Shown one piece after another: positions 7,885 to 15,853 of a DNA stretch of 64,000 bases; within the stretch, counting starts at the first letter, position 1; each line of letters opens with the position of its first letter. Location: positions 62,001 through 126,000 of the forward strand of contig JAPYTQ010000007.1 of assembly GCA_029941905.1 (NCBI GenBank), in the 5' to 3' direction. The translations under genes and the position numbers were made by a program. The notes beneath the pieces are model-generated. The model made no database searches, was not told the origin of the DNA, and saw only the letters and a program-made list of their open reading frames with translations. The DNA is from JAHRVQ01 sp029941905. Lineage in GTDB: Bacteria; Pseudomonadota; Gammaproteobacteria; Pseudomonadales; Azotimanducaceae.

Positions 7885-8943
7885 CTAACAGTCAATGCAC
7901 ACGCCTATGGGCTGATGTTGCATGATAGATCCACGGGAGCGACTCCAGGATGGAATGAACGCGGAATGTCCACCTGCATCACCGCCACCCACCGTGATTG
8001 CAATATCTGATGGTGACAAACCACGGTGCATTTCGAGCTGGCCCTGTTTCTTGTATTCTCCCTCAACGAATTTACCAACACGTTTCATTCCATCAACCGG
8101 GCGCTGAGCTTTTTCAAACAGGTAAGTCTGCACTTCAGCTTTAGACCACCCGTCTCTGGCAACAATATTTACGTGTTCGGGGGCTAGAACTACGACGCTT
8201 TGTCCAAGGCTGATACAACCGTAGTTGGCCATCGCGTCTGCCATCGAATCAAGGACAGCCTCGGGGCTGTTGCCGCCATGGTTTTCGACATTACAGAACC
8301 CTGCACCTGCAAAAACCGTGACTGAGCTTACGCCATCTGGGTAACCTTGTTCCTCTGCCAAAGATGCCCATGGATTGCAGTCTGCACGTTCGGCAATACA
8401 AAAACTGTACTTGCCAGGGTTGCCCTGGGTTGATTTGTCCGAGATCCCAGGAGTCATGCGGAACACGTTCATCAACGTCAAACGAACAGCCCGGCCAATG
8501 GTCGCATTCGCACGATTGCCCGGTCCAAACAGATTGACCCCGGCGTTCATTCCAATCTCGTCGACCAGCGAGCCGCTGACAATCAACAGCGGCGCAGAAC
8601 CGCCGGTGCTTGCGGTACTGCCATGAAAATTAAATCGTTCATGGTCCATTGCCTCGAAAGCGGCGACGAGAACGGGAAAATACTCGGGTAAACAACCAGC
8701 CATCACTGCGTTGACGCCGAGTGCATGTACTGTTAACTCAAGACCGGTCGCAGGATGATGAGCGAGCACTGTCTCGGGCGGGCGTCCTTCCATGGCACAC
8801 ATGGCTTCTACACGGGACAGCTCAGGGGGCACAACGGGTAAGCCGTCTGTCCAACCTTGTTCAAAACAGTAGTCGATCGCAGCGAGTAAATCGTCCGGTA
8901 CATCGTGCAATGTTGCTGTTTGGCGTGCTGACATTTGTGTCAT
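7885..8943 (-). CDS. Conserved partner of the UGSC selenoprotein, function unknown
   Basis: 352 residues from ATG 8943 (11 bases before it lies the stop of the upstream gene; a longer frame to 8988 overlaps that gene). Recognisable blocks are WTDGLPVVPP near the N-terminus, GVNAVMAGCLPEYFPVLVAAFEA, then FGPGNRANATIGRAVRL, KSTQGNPGKYSFCIAE and, near the end, VGGGDAGGHSAFIPSW. From memory these blocks typify an unnamed family found beside UGSC genes in many bacteria. The protein has no signal peptide and several cysteines, and ends in Cys-Ile-Asp-Cys directly before a TAG stop, which suggests a redox-active tail. It may be the enzyme or acceptor for the selenoprotein. Function is not established. 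Confidence 0.8.
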   Translation of the reverse strand: MTQMSARQTATLHDVPDDLLAAIDYCFEQGWTDGLPVVPPELSRVEAMCAMEGRPPETVLAHHPATGLELTVHALGVNAVMAGCLPEYFPVLVAAFEAMDHERFNFHGSTASTGGSAPLLIVSGSLVDEIGMNAGVNLFGPGNRANATIGRAVRLTLMNVFRMTPGISDKSTQGNPGKYSFCIAERADCNPWASLAEEQGYPDGVSSVTVFAGAGFCNVENHGGNSPEAVLDSMADAMANYGCISLGQSVVVLAPEHVNIVARDGWSKAEVQTYLFEKAQRPVDGMKRVGKFVEGEYKKQGQLEMHRGLSPSDIAITVGGGDAGGHSAFIPSWSRSRGSIMQHQPIGVCIDC

Positions 8944-8953
8944 TTTAAAGAAG

Positions 8954-9448
8954 TCACTCGTTTTCAGGTACGGTATCAAGCACGCCATCGGGTGTCATAT
9001 AGACAGTTTGAATTTCCAGCATTTTCCCTGCGATGATATTAGCCTGGTCTTGTGAGAGCCCATACTGAGTAGCCTGGTCTTGTGAGAGCCCATACTGAGC
9101 GCTTTTTTTCAATTCAATCATGTCGTCCAATAGCGATGCCTTGTACTTGTCGACACATTTCCGCCACTTCTTTTCTTTCTTTTCCAGTCGCTTTCTAGTG
9201 TAAGAGTCCATGTCCGAACTTTCTGCGGCGCCACCTCCTGTGAAGAAATCGACACTACCAGATGATTGAACTGGGGCGTTCGAAACAGTCGCTGTATTGG
9301 CAAATTCCGACGGATTCATACAGGTGTTTTCAGCCACCTGGTAACCCAGTGCCGCTTGAACTTTCTTATGAGTCTCGGCCTGCAGCAGCACAGGCGTCAA
9401 TACGATAGCAAAACAAAGAATTGCTCTGATTTTGATCATAGGTTTCAA
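8954..9448 (-). CDS. Exported protein of unknown function with an internal tandem duplication
   Basis: 164 residues with a clear signal peptide (IRAILCFAIVLTPVLLQA) and a mature part of low similarity to anything I recognise. Two cysteines (TCMNPSEF and WRKCVDKYK) flank a glycine/serine-rich spacer and a strongly basic coiled-coil-like stretch RKRLEKKEKKWRK. Near the C-terminus QYGLSQDQA occurs twice in a row, produced by a 30-base tandem duplication. AAGGAA 8 bases ahead favours the TTG at 9448; ATG 9439 is the alternative start. It ends 10 bases before the UGSC partner gene and may be co-transcribed with it. Confidence 0.7.
   Translation of the reverse strand: MKPMIKIRAILCFAIVLTPVLLQAETHKKVQAALGYQVAENTCMNPSEFANTATVSNAPVQSSGSVDFFTGGGAAESSDMDSYTRKRLEKKEKKWRKCVDKYKASLLDDMIELKKSAQYGLSQDQATQYGLSQDQANIIAGKMLEIQTVYMTPDGVLDTVPENE
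9041..9100 (-). repeat. 30-base tandem duplication, two copies
   Basis: Bases 9041-9070 and 9071-9100 are identical at 29 of 30 positions. The repeat keeps the reading frame and adds ten residues (QYGLSQDQAT) to the exported protein. The near-identity indicates a recent slippage or recombination event. Confidence 0.95.
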
Positions 9449-9550
9449 CTTTTAAATTCCTTCAGTTTTCACTACCGACAATATAACGTCACTCTTCAGG
9501 TGAGTCGAGTGCTTCAGTTTACTGGTCGTCGGAGAGGAGAAAGGAAAACC

Positions 9551-9716
9551 CCTTTTACGCTTCCTCCCTACATGAATGGAAGGCAGATGTTTGATCGTGC
9601 GTGTTCAATTGTGCTGATGCATTTGTACAAAATCCTGTCAATTTATTCCTGTCCTGGCAGCAACCGCAGCAGGAAACTGTAAATTAGGATGCTAAGGTGA
9701 ATTCAACTGATCGCAA
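9551..9716 (+). repeat. Leader-region repeat, partner of 6689-6857
   Basis: The stretch from CCTTTT at 9551 through the start codon at 9697 and the first codons is a diverged direct repeat of 6689-6857, with long shared runs such as CTCCCTACATGAATGGAAG and GCAGCAGGAAACTGT. It holds the promoter and leader of the gene at 9697, so a promoter-bearing block was duplicated about 2.9 kb away. Confidence 0.85.
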
Positions 9717-10311
9717 ACTTGGAATGAACCGGCCTATTTCCCGTCGAGATGTGATCCATGGTATTGGAACATTATCGGCAGCGGCGCTGGCAACAACTTC
9801 AACAGCGCCTGTCTTCGCAAGTAACACACATGTTCATGTGGCACAACTGGATTATCCCGTTAGCCTTGGCGACTATGCCAGCACGAGTGGACCAGACCAA
9901 CCCGTGATCATCGCCATGTTTCGATATCCACATACAAACAACCAGGGCCTCACGGCGAAAGAACAATATCGGCTTGCGCGCCATGATCTTCTAACCACAT
10001 CTTTTGAGACCATAGAGCGCAACGTCCGTATTCAGCTTGCCAGTATACTGGGTTCGGCAGGTTTTGATCCGGCAAGGGACATTTCAGGTATTACTGTAAA
10101 TCGTTGGGCCCATGGCTATGCATACGACAAGTCTTCCCACGCATTATTCGATCAGCTGTACGACGACGATGAAGATGCCCGTTACCCGCATATGCTCGCT
10201 CGTAAACCGTTTGAGCGAATAACGGTTGCCAATGCCGATTCAGCAGCAAGTGCCATGCTTGAAGCTGCGATCGAACAGGGCCATCGTGCAGTCACTGAAC
10301 TGCCAGGCTAA
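9697..10311 (+). pseudogene. Internally deleted Tat-secreted FAD oxidoreductase (spermidine-dehydrogenase-like): signal plus C-terminus only
   Basis: 204 residues from a GTG start. The first 40 residues carry a twin-arginine signal (ISRRDVIHGIGTLSAAALA). The rest matches the C-terminal end of large secreted FAD oxidoreductases of the spermidine-dehydrogenase type: YPVSLGDYASTSGPDQPVII, then a helix with FETIERNVRIQL, FDPARDISGITVNRWAHGYAY and a final FERITVANADSAA. Full-length relatives are around 600 residues with a GxGxxG FAD site after the signal; here that central 400 residues is gone and the frame is restored. It could still yield a folded secreted stub, but catalysis is not expected. 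Confidence 0.78.
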
Positions 10312-10387
10312 CTCGACAATTCAACCTGAGTCATACTCCAACCAAGACACTCAGTTCCACCAGGACCCGGCTAGAGGGCGCCGAGCT

Positions 10388-11344
10388 CTACTCCTCCTGA
10401 TCACCACGCTTGGTGGCTTCCTGGACCCTGGCACCCATCAGCATATATTCCATACTGCGATTGTGTTCATGGCACGCGTATTCGTAGATGGGTTCATCAG
10501 ATTTTCGCATCTCAGTCCGTGCCGCCCAGGGTGTCTTGAAATTCTCAGGGTCTTCAACGCGAAAATCATATTCGAGTGTTCCGTCACTGATAAGCGTAAA
10601 GCGCTCAGTCACTCGCATATTCCTTCCCGACCCCATATAAGCTGATTCATCCGTAAAGTTCTGCGTTTTTACGACCAGTGTATCTCCCTCCCAGTTACCC
10701 CGGGAATCTCCCCGGTAATGGCGAATATTTTCGGGCAGATGGGCCTGGCCATTCAACGGCACAATGCGGGCGTCGTTGACCATTTCTGTCATGATAACAA
10801 CGGTGTTTTGCGTCACGAATATCTGCGCATAATCGTTGTATTCAAAAGTCAGATCCATCGGCGGTCCGGTGTTGAAACCCAGGATGCACCGGTCAGCCAG
10901 GGGTCTGTCTTCCGGACCCGCTGGTGGCTCAAAATGATGGCGGCTAACCTTAGCCAGACGCTGCTCACCAGCTGGGGTATAGGGAATCTTACCGTCAACC
11001 GGATCATAGACCAGGAAGGTACGCAAATCCCGTGTCAATGGAGCTTCGTCGTAAGGCTGCCAGAGTTCAAGCCCAACAAACTTGTCCTTCCCACCATCAA
11101 ATTCAGCGGCAAGATCAGTGTTGCGGGAGATACTGTTTGCTAAATACGCCGCAGCCTCATCCGTCGTGAAATGTGTTTTGTCCCCGAGCGAATCATCTCG
11201 TTGCAGGGGCGTCGCAATGCTGAATTTCCAGACGCCGTTGATATCCGGTACACCCCAGGGTGTACGGGGAATTCCCCCGCTGGCCTGTGCCATGGGCAAC
11301 CCGATGACAACCAGTAAACCTGCCAATTCATAGTACCGTACCAT
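10388..11344 (-). CDS. Secreted protein of unknown function (TPWG..G.W family)
   Basis: 318 residues from ATG 11344, chosen because GGAAGAGG lies just upstream; a start at 11356 would place that site inside the gene. An N-terminal signal peptide (LAGLLVVIGLPMAQA) is followed by TPWGVPDINGVWKF and later blocks DRPLADRCILGFNTGPPM, VVIMTEMVNDARIVPL, GDSRGNWEGDTLVVKTQNF and the closing EPIYEYACHEHN. These blocks typify a large family of secreted proteins in Gammaproteobacteria and Acidobacteria that often occur many times per genome in catabolic regions. The fold is probably beta-rich. The biochemical role is not known to me. Confidence 0.82.
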   Translation of the reverse strand: MVRYYELAGLLVVIGLPMAQASGGIPRTPWGVPDINGVWKFSIATPLQRDDSLGDKTHFTTDEAAAYLANSISRNTDLAAEFDGGKDKFVGLELWQPYDEAPLTRDLRTFLVYDPVDGKIPYTPAGEQRLAKVSRHHFEPPAGPEDRPLADRCILGFNTGPPMDLTFEYNDYAQIFVTQNTVVIMTEMVNDARIVPLNGQAHLPENIRHYRGDSRGNWEGDTLVVKTQNFTDESAYMGSGRNMRVTERFTLISDGTLEYDFRVEDPENFKTPWAARTEMRKSDEPIYEYACHEHNRSMEYMLMGARVQEATKRGDQEE

Positions 11345-11451
11345 GCCCTCTTCCAACTCAACGCTACCTACGTTTTGACGTTAAGTAAGTACCATTATAT
11401 CCTGACTCGAATTGTTCACAATCGCATACACTGATCATTCACGGGATCTCA

Positions 11452-12369
11452 ATGAACGATACTGATCTGGCTTTCCAGCGTGTCGCAGAACATATCGACC
11501 CTAACGCCAGGCTGGTTCGACACTGGCCCCTCACGGGCGGTGTTTCTGCGCAGATCGACGCACTAGAACTTGAACTGCCTGGGCAAGCACACAGGCAGAT
11601 AGTTGTGCGTCGCCACGGTAACGCCCAGTGGAAGTCTCATCAAGACGATGCCACAACCACTGAGTTTGCGTTGCTCACATCCCTGTTTCAGATGGGTCTG
11701 CCTGTGCCGGAGCCACTATTTCTCGATGTCTCGGCGTCCGTGTTGCCATCACCGTATCTTGTCATGGCGATGGTCGATGGCACGACTGATATTCCTGACA
11801 GCCAACTGCCTGTCACCCTTCGCCAACTCGCTGCTTTTCTTTCCCACCTGCACAGCCTTGATATTGAGGCGTTAACTCTACCGCCCCTGTCGCGACTTGA
11901 AGACCCTGTTAGCGGTGCACTTGAGTATTTACCCCAGACAAGTTCCTGGGCACCCCTGCGTGCTGCCGTCTCATCCTGGGAAACCGTGTCAGCCAGAGAC
12001 TCCCTGCTCCACGGTGATTTCTGGCCCGGCAATGTGCTGTGGACGGAAAATCGGATCGCAGCAGTTATTGACTGGGAAGATGCAACCCTGGGCACGGCAG
12101 TCTCAGACCTGGCGTGTTGTCGTGCAGAATTAATGGTGCTGTACGGCCAACAGGCAATGGAGGCGTTCACCGCACAGTATCTGGCGAACTCGAAAGTGGA
12201 TGTTACAGACCTGCCATTGTGGGACGTTTACGTCGCGATCTCTGCGCTTGCGACCATGCACAACTGGCAGCTGACACCCGAAATTGAAGCCAGGCGGCGA
12301 GAGCGAACGACAGTATTTTTAGACCGCGCGGCTGACGAGACTATCCACTGCATCAAGTCGACAAAATAA
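11452..12369 (+). CDS. APH-family phosphotransferase (aminoglycoside phosphotransferase-like kinase)
   Basis: 305 residues with the protein-kinase-like APH fold. The catalytic loop HGDFWPGN lies at residues 187-194 (His187, Asp189, Asn194) and the metal-binding IDWEDA at 206-211, followed by the typical SDLACCRAEL helix. The N-terminal part contains VVRRHG, the expected ATP-lysine/arginine strand. Members phosphorylate small alcohols, amines or acyl-CoA-related compounds. Close neighbours of acyl-CoA catabolic genes in this group are often called phosphotransferase family proteins without known substrate. Transcribed alone, facing a P450 remnant and a thiolase-like gene downstream. Confidence 0.88.
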   Translation: MNDTDLAFQRVAEHIDPNARLVRHWPLTGGVSAQIDALELELPGQAHRQIVVRRHGNAQWKSHQDDATTTEFALLTSLFQMGLPVPEPLFLDVSASVLPSPYLVMAMVDGTTDIPDSQLPVTLRQLAAFLSHLHSLDIEALTLPPLSRLEDPVSGALEYLPQTSSWAPLRAAVSSWETVSARDSLLHGDFWPGNVLWTENRIAAVIDWEDATLGTAVSDLACCRAELMVLYGQQAMEAFTAQYLANSKVDVTDLPLWDVYVAISALATMHNWQLTPEIEARRRERTTVFLDRAADETIHCIKSTK

Positions 12370-12449
12370 CGGGGCTTCCCGCAGGCAAGTTCGCTTGGCC
12401 ACTGCATACGCTGACCCTGATTGTTTCTAATTGTTTTTGTCATTTGGCT

Positions 12450-12540
12450 ATGGTATTCAAGTTAGTTGAACTGGCAGGTGAAGTGGTTCGATTGCCCGAC
12501 AACTTTAGTCGCGAGATCAAAAAAACCCTGCGAATCACAA
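12450..12540 (+). pseudogene. C-terminal tail remnant of a cytochrome P450 gene
   Basis: This short frame reads FKLVELAGEVVRLPDNFSREIK, which aligns with the extreme C-terminus of the P450 encoded at 19693-20961 (FSKVELVGNVVRLPNNFIRGIK), with matching wording at DNA level over about 80 bases. No heme-binding segment precedes it. It lies in the 189-base gap before the thiolase-like gene and seems to be the last piece of a deleted P450. The remainder of the gap shows nothing recognisable. Confidence 0.68.
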
Positions 12541-12558
12541 CCCGGCAGGAGTTAAATT

Positions 12559-14019
12559 TTGGTCGCATACATTTCAGGTGGAGCACAGCACTCATTTCGT
12601 GACGGCAATGACGCGCCGCATCCTGCTGATTCCATGGCCATCGCAGCAATTGCTGCTCTCAAAGACGCAGGTGTAGAAGACTTCAATGAGGTGGATTTGC
12701 TCGCTTGTGTTGAACCGCTTTCGTGGTCGTACGAACAACTTGGAAAGGAAGTGGCGACCAGGTTGCAGCTTTCAGGAAATGTACAACATCTCTGGGTGCC
12801 TGCTGGCGGTACCTCTCCGCAAGATATATTGCACAAAGTCGTCCAACGAATTACGGACGGGGAAATTAACTGCGCGGTGATTTGCGGTGCGGAATCAATG
12901 AAGACGAGACGACGGGCGTTAAAACAAAGCCGTGAGCCAGACTGGCCCCAGACCAGCACTAAAGTAGACCCAATGCGGGGACAGGCGCCTTTCTCTTCGG
13001 AGCTGGAAAGACGCCATGGCCTCAACGCGCCACTGCAGCTTTTTCCGCTTATCGAGAACGCTATTAGGGCGGCAAATAATCGGACGACGGAGGAGCAGTC
13101 TGAAATCGCAGCGACGCTACTTGCAGCCAATGCGCGGGTGGCGGCTGATAATCCTCACGCCTGGTTCCGGGATTCGCCTTCAATGGATTCGTTGCTCGAA
13201 GTCTCCGAAAACAACCGGATGATTGTCCATCCTTACACCAAAAGAATGAACGCCATCATGGACGTTGATCAATGTGCCGCCATTGTCGTTACCAGGGAAG
13301 TTCGTCAACATTCGGCTGCGATTTTAGGCGGTGCAGGTGCTGAAGAAATCTGGAACCCCCTGGAGCGTGAGTCACTTTCAAGCTGTCCCGGGATGAGTAA
13401 AGCAATATCAGTTGCTCTGCAAAGAGCAGGTTTGGCTTCGAAGGACATTACGGCAATGGATTTGTACAGCTGCTTCCCAAGCGCCATCGAACTGGCTTTG
13501 CAAGCGCTGGGTTCCGACGCCGACGATAAGCGTCAACTTTCTCTCACGGGGGGGCTGGCTTTCGCAGGCGGGCCAGGTAACGCTTATGTATTGCACTCTC
13601 TGTCTGCTGCACTGACGCGCCTGCGCCACGACCCCGGGCAGCGTCTTTTGGTGACCGGCATTGGAATGGCAAACACAAAGCATAGTGCAACCGTGCTGAC
13701 GGGATTTGCGCACATTCCCGGGGCAGCAACCGGCACGACGTCATATCGGGAAAGCCAGGATCAGCGAGCAAGAAGGGTAATGCCATGTGCCGACGGGAAC
13801 GCAACACTCTGCGCATACACCGTCGAATATCACCGCGATGGTTCTCCTTCAAACTTGATTGTTATTGCCGATATGGACAGCGGTGAACGCACGATTGCGA
13901 ACATCAGAAACCCGAAAGCAGACGTTGAGAATTTTCTCGTTGCAGAGCCCACGGGTCGACGTGGGAAAGTAGAGTATGACGCGGCCGAGAACAGAAATTT
14001 TTTTACAATGAAAACCTAA
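12559..14019 (+). CDS. Thiolase-like acetyl-CoA acetyltransferase family protein
   Basis: 486 residues, starting at TTG 12559 with AGGAG 7-8 bases upstream. The order of blocks (ADSMAIAAIAALKDAG, VPAGGTSPQDILHKVV, VICGAESMKTRRRA, YTKRMNAIMDVDQCAAIVV, MDLYSCFPSAIELALQALG, TGGLAFAGGPGNAYVLHSL) follows the two thiolase repeats, with a C-terminal OB-like extension. The position of the usual nucleophilic cysteine reads GGTSPQ, so the classical Cys is missing, as in several uncharacterised thiolase-like subfamilies (PRK08257 type). It probably acts on acyl-CoA in lipid degradation or as a non-catalytic partner. The gene leads a run with a crotonase, a phosphoesterase and a solute-binding protein. 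Confidence 0.83.
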   Translation: MVAYISGGAQHSFRDGNDAPHPADSMAIAAIAALKDAGVEDFNEVDLLACVEPLSWSYEQLGKEVATRLQLSGNVQHLWVPAGGTSPQDILHKVVQRITDGEINCAVICGAESMKTRRRALKQSREPDWPQTSTKVDPMRGQAPFSSELERRHGLNAPLQLFPLIENAIRAANNRTTEEQSEIAATLLAANARVAADNPHAWFRDSPSMDSLLEVSENNRMIVHPYTKRMNAIMDVDQCAAIVVTREVRQHSAAILGGAGAEEIWNPLERESLSSCPGMSKAISVALQRAGLASKDITAMDLYSCFPSAIELALQALGSDADDKRQLSLTGGLAFAGGPGNAYVLHSLSAALTRLRHDPGQRLLVTGIGMANTKHSATVLTGFAHIPGAATGTTSYRESQDQRARRVMPCADGNATLCAYTVEYHRDGSPSNLIVIADMDSGERTIANIRNPKADVENFLVAEPTGRRGKVEYDAAENRNFFTMKT

Positions 14020-14056
14020 ATGAAAAAAGAGATGAAAACATAACTGGAGTACAAAA

Positions 14057-14821
14057 ATGGTTATCGAATACGAGAAAAATGACAACTACGCTGTCATCAC
14101 ACTTAACAGACCGGAAGCGAGGAATGCAGTCAACGGAGCGGTGGCGTCAAGAATGGAAGAGATTCTTGATGATTACGAAAGTGATCCGGATCTTTGGGCG
14201 GCAATACTGACCGCTAACGGCCCGGCATTCTGCGCAGGAGCCGACCTGAAGGAGATTGCCGCTGGCCGTGGTAACGAGCTGGGTACCAGAAAAGGTGGTT
14301 TTGCCGGTCTGGTTAAACGCCAGCGGGTCAAGCCGTTGATTGCGGCAATAAAAGGTAGCGCGTTAGCAGGCGGTACTGAAATTGCGCTCGCCTGTGACAT
14401 GATTGTCTGTTCGTCCGAAACGCAATTTGGATTGCCGGAGGTAAAGCGGTCTCTCGTTGCGGCTGCCGGTGGCTTGTTTCGTCTGCCCCGAACGATTGGA
14501 ATGGCTCCGGCACTTGAAATGATTATGACGGGAGATCCGTTGTCTGCAGAACGTGCCTACCAGCTGGGAATGGTTAACTATGTCGTCGACGAAAATGAAG
14601 TAATGAACTCCGCAATAGCCTTAACGAACAGGGTGATTGCAGCGGCACCAATTGCAGTGCAGGAAAGCAGAGGTGTCGCGATTAATGCCTTCACTGCATC
14701 GGATGAAGAGCTGTGGCAGGCAAGCATCGAAGCTTTTGCGAGAAATGCCAAAACCGAAGATTACCAGGAAGGCCCAAGAGCGTTCATCGAAAAACGTGCG
14801 GCAAATTGGAAAGGCGCGTAA
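14057..14821 (+). CDS. Enoyl-CoA hydratase/isomerase (crotonase family)
   Basis: 254 residues with full crotonase features: LNRPEARNAVN near the N-terminus, oxyanion-hole elements FCAGADLKEI and GSALAGGTEIAL, and the FGLPEVKRSLVAAAGG helix that carries a catalytic glutamate. Expected reaction is hydration or isomerisation of an enoyl-CoA. GGAG precedes the ATG. It lies 37 bases after the thiolase-like gene and two bases before the phosphoesterase gene, so all three probably form one operon. The substrate is unknown; ring- or side-chain-derived CoA thioesters are plausible from context. Confidence 0.92.
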   Translation: MVIEYEKNDNYAVITLNRPEARNAVNGAVASRMEEILDDYESDPDLWAAILTANGPAFCAGADLKEIAAGRGNELGTRKGGFAGLVKRQRVKPLIAAIKGSALAGGTEIALACDMIVCSSETQFGLPEVKRSLVAAAGGLFRLPRTIGMAPALEMIMTGDPLSAERAYQLGMVNYVVDENEVMNSAIALTNRVIAAAPIAVQESRGVAINAFTASDEELWQASIEAFARNAKTEDYQEGPRAFIEKRAANWKGA

Positions 14822-14823
14822 CC

Positions 14824-15843
14824 ATGCCGCAAGCCATTTTAAATATGAAACTGACGACTGTTAGCCAGGACCATGCCGCTTTCCATCTGGATGGTGTTGA
14901 ACATCGAATTGAAAACCTGAATCCGGGAACCCAGGTTGAAGCTCACGGACTCAAATTTGAAACGTTGCCATCTCTCGGGAACCGCTTATCAGGTTTCGCG
15001 ACGGTCAACGATGTTCATTTCGGGGAGGTAAGTTGCGGCGGCGACAGCAGTGCTGGTACGGGCCCAATATTCACCGCTGATGATGGCGACCAACCGTACC
15101 CCGAAATGATGAACGCAGCCGCTATTGATGAAATAGGTGCAATTGCCGCCGATGCAATTCTGGTAAAAGGCGATCTTACCTGCGACGGGACAGCAGAGCA
15201 GTACGAACAGTTCCTGAAATTCTATGGGCATGCTTTTGGTGATCGGTTACATCACGTTCGTGGTAATCATGAAGCTTATCGAGAGCCCGTTATACAAACA
15301 CAAAAACGAATCAAGATTGAACTTGAGGGTGCGTTGCTATTGATGATCGACACCGTGTGCCCTGGTTTAACAGGTGGTACTGTCTATGATGAAGATATCG
15401 AGTGGTTGGGGGATCTCACGCGAGATGTGACGGTCCCCGTTTTAGTTTTTGGGCATCATCAAATCTGGGATCCGGCGACACCTTATCGGTCGAAGGACTA
15501 CTTTGGCATTCAGCCCGATGAATCTGAAAAATTGATTGGCCTGGTGGCGGAACGTTCTGCAATAAAGGGATACTTTTCCGGCCACACCCATCGCAATCGT
15601 GTTCGTTATTTTCCACAGACAAAAACGGTGCCCTGGGTGGAAGTCGCCTGTGTTAAGGATTTCCCGGGTATGTGGGCTGAGTACCAGGTATTTGAGCAGG
15701 GCATATTGCAGATAAACCACCGCATCAGCCACCCTGCTGCCCTTCAGTGGTCCGAGAAAACCAAAGTAATGTATCAGGGTTCTTATCATGACTATGCATT
15801 GGGTGACTTATCTGATCGGTGTTTTGTGGTCTGTAATGATTAG
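14824..15843 (+). CDS. Calcineurin-like metallophosphoesterase
   Basis: 339 residues from ATG 14824, two bases after the crotonase stop. The five metal-binding blocks are visible in order: VNDVHFG (Asp-x-His), VKGDLT (Asp), RGNHEAY (Asn-His), FGHHQ (His) and SGHTHRNR (His-x-His). An N-terminal stretch of about 60 residues precedes the catalytic domain. There is no signal peptide, so the enzyme is cytosolic. Such enzymes hydrolyse phosphomono- or diesters with a di-metal centre; the substrate is not predictable. The coupling to crotonase and thiolase-like genes is unusual and suggests a nucleotide or CoA-related substrate, which is only inference. Confidence 0.86.
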   Translation: MPQAILNMKLTTVSQDHAAFHLDGVEHRIENLNPGTQVEAHGLKFETLPSLGNRLSGFATVNDVHFGEVSCGGDSSAGTGPIFTADDGDQPYPEMMNAAAIDEIGAIAADAILVKGDLTCDGTAEQYEQFLKFYGHAFGDRLHHVRGNHEAYREPVIQTQKRIKIELEGALLLMIDTVCPGLTGGTVYDEDIEWLGDLTRDVTVPVLVFGHHQIWDPATPYRSKDYFGIQPDESEKLIGLVAERSAIKGYFSGHTHRNRVRYFPQTKTVPWVEVACVKDFPGMWAEYQVFEQGILQINHRISHPAALQWSEKTKVMYQGSYHDYALGDLSDRCFVVCND

Positions 15844-15853
15844 AGTTCACAAA

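Noticed and set aside
7885..7893. Possible Sec extension of the UGSC partner after CIDC
   Set aside because: The stop is TAG, not TGA, and no family-like sequence follows.
9041..9100. Tandem repeat considered as a CRISPR-like array
   Set aside because: Two abutting in-frame copies without spacers; it is an internal coding duplication.
10376..10387. 12-base word GGGCGCCGAGCT shared with 40315
   Set aside because: Exact 12-mers are expected by chance many times in 64 kb; no extension of similarity.
12552..13130. 192-residue minus-strand frame
   Set aside because: Shadow of the thiolase-like gene; composition is Ser/Cys-rich without domain features.
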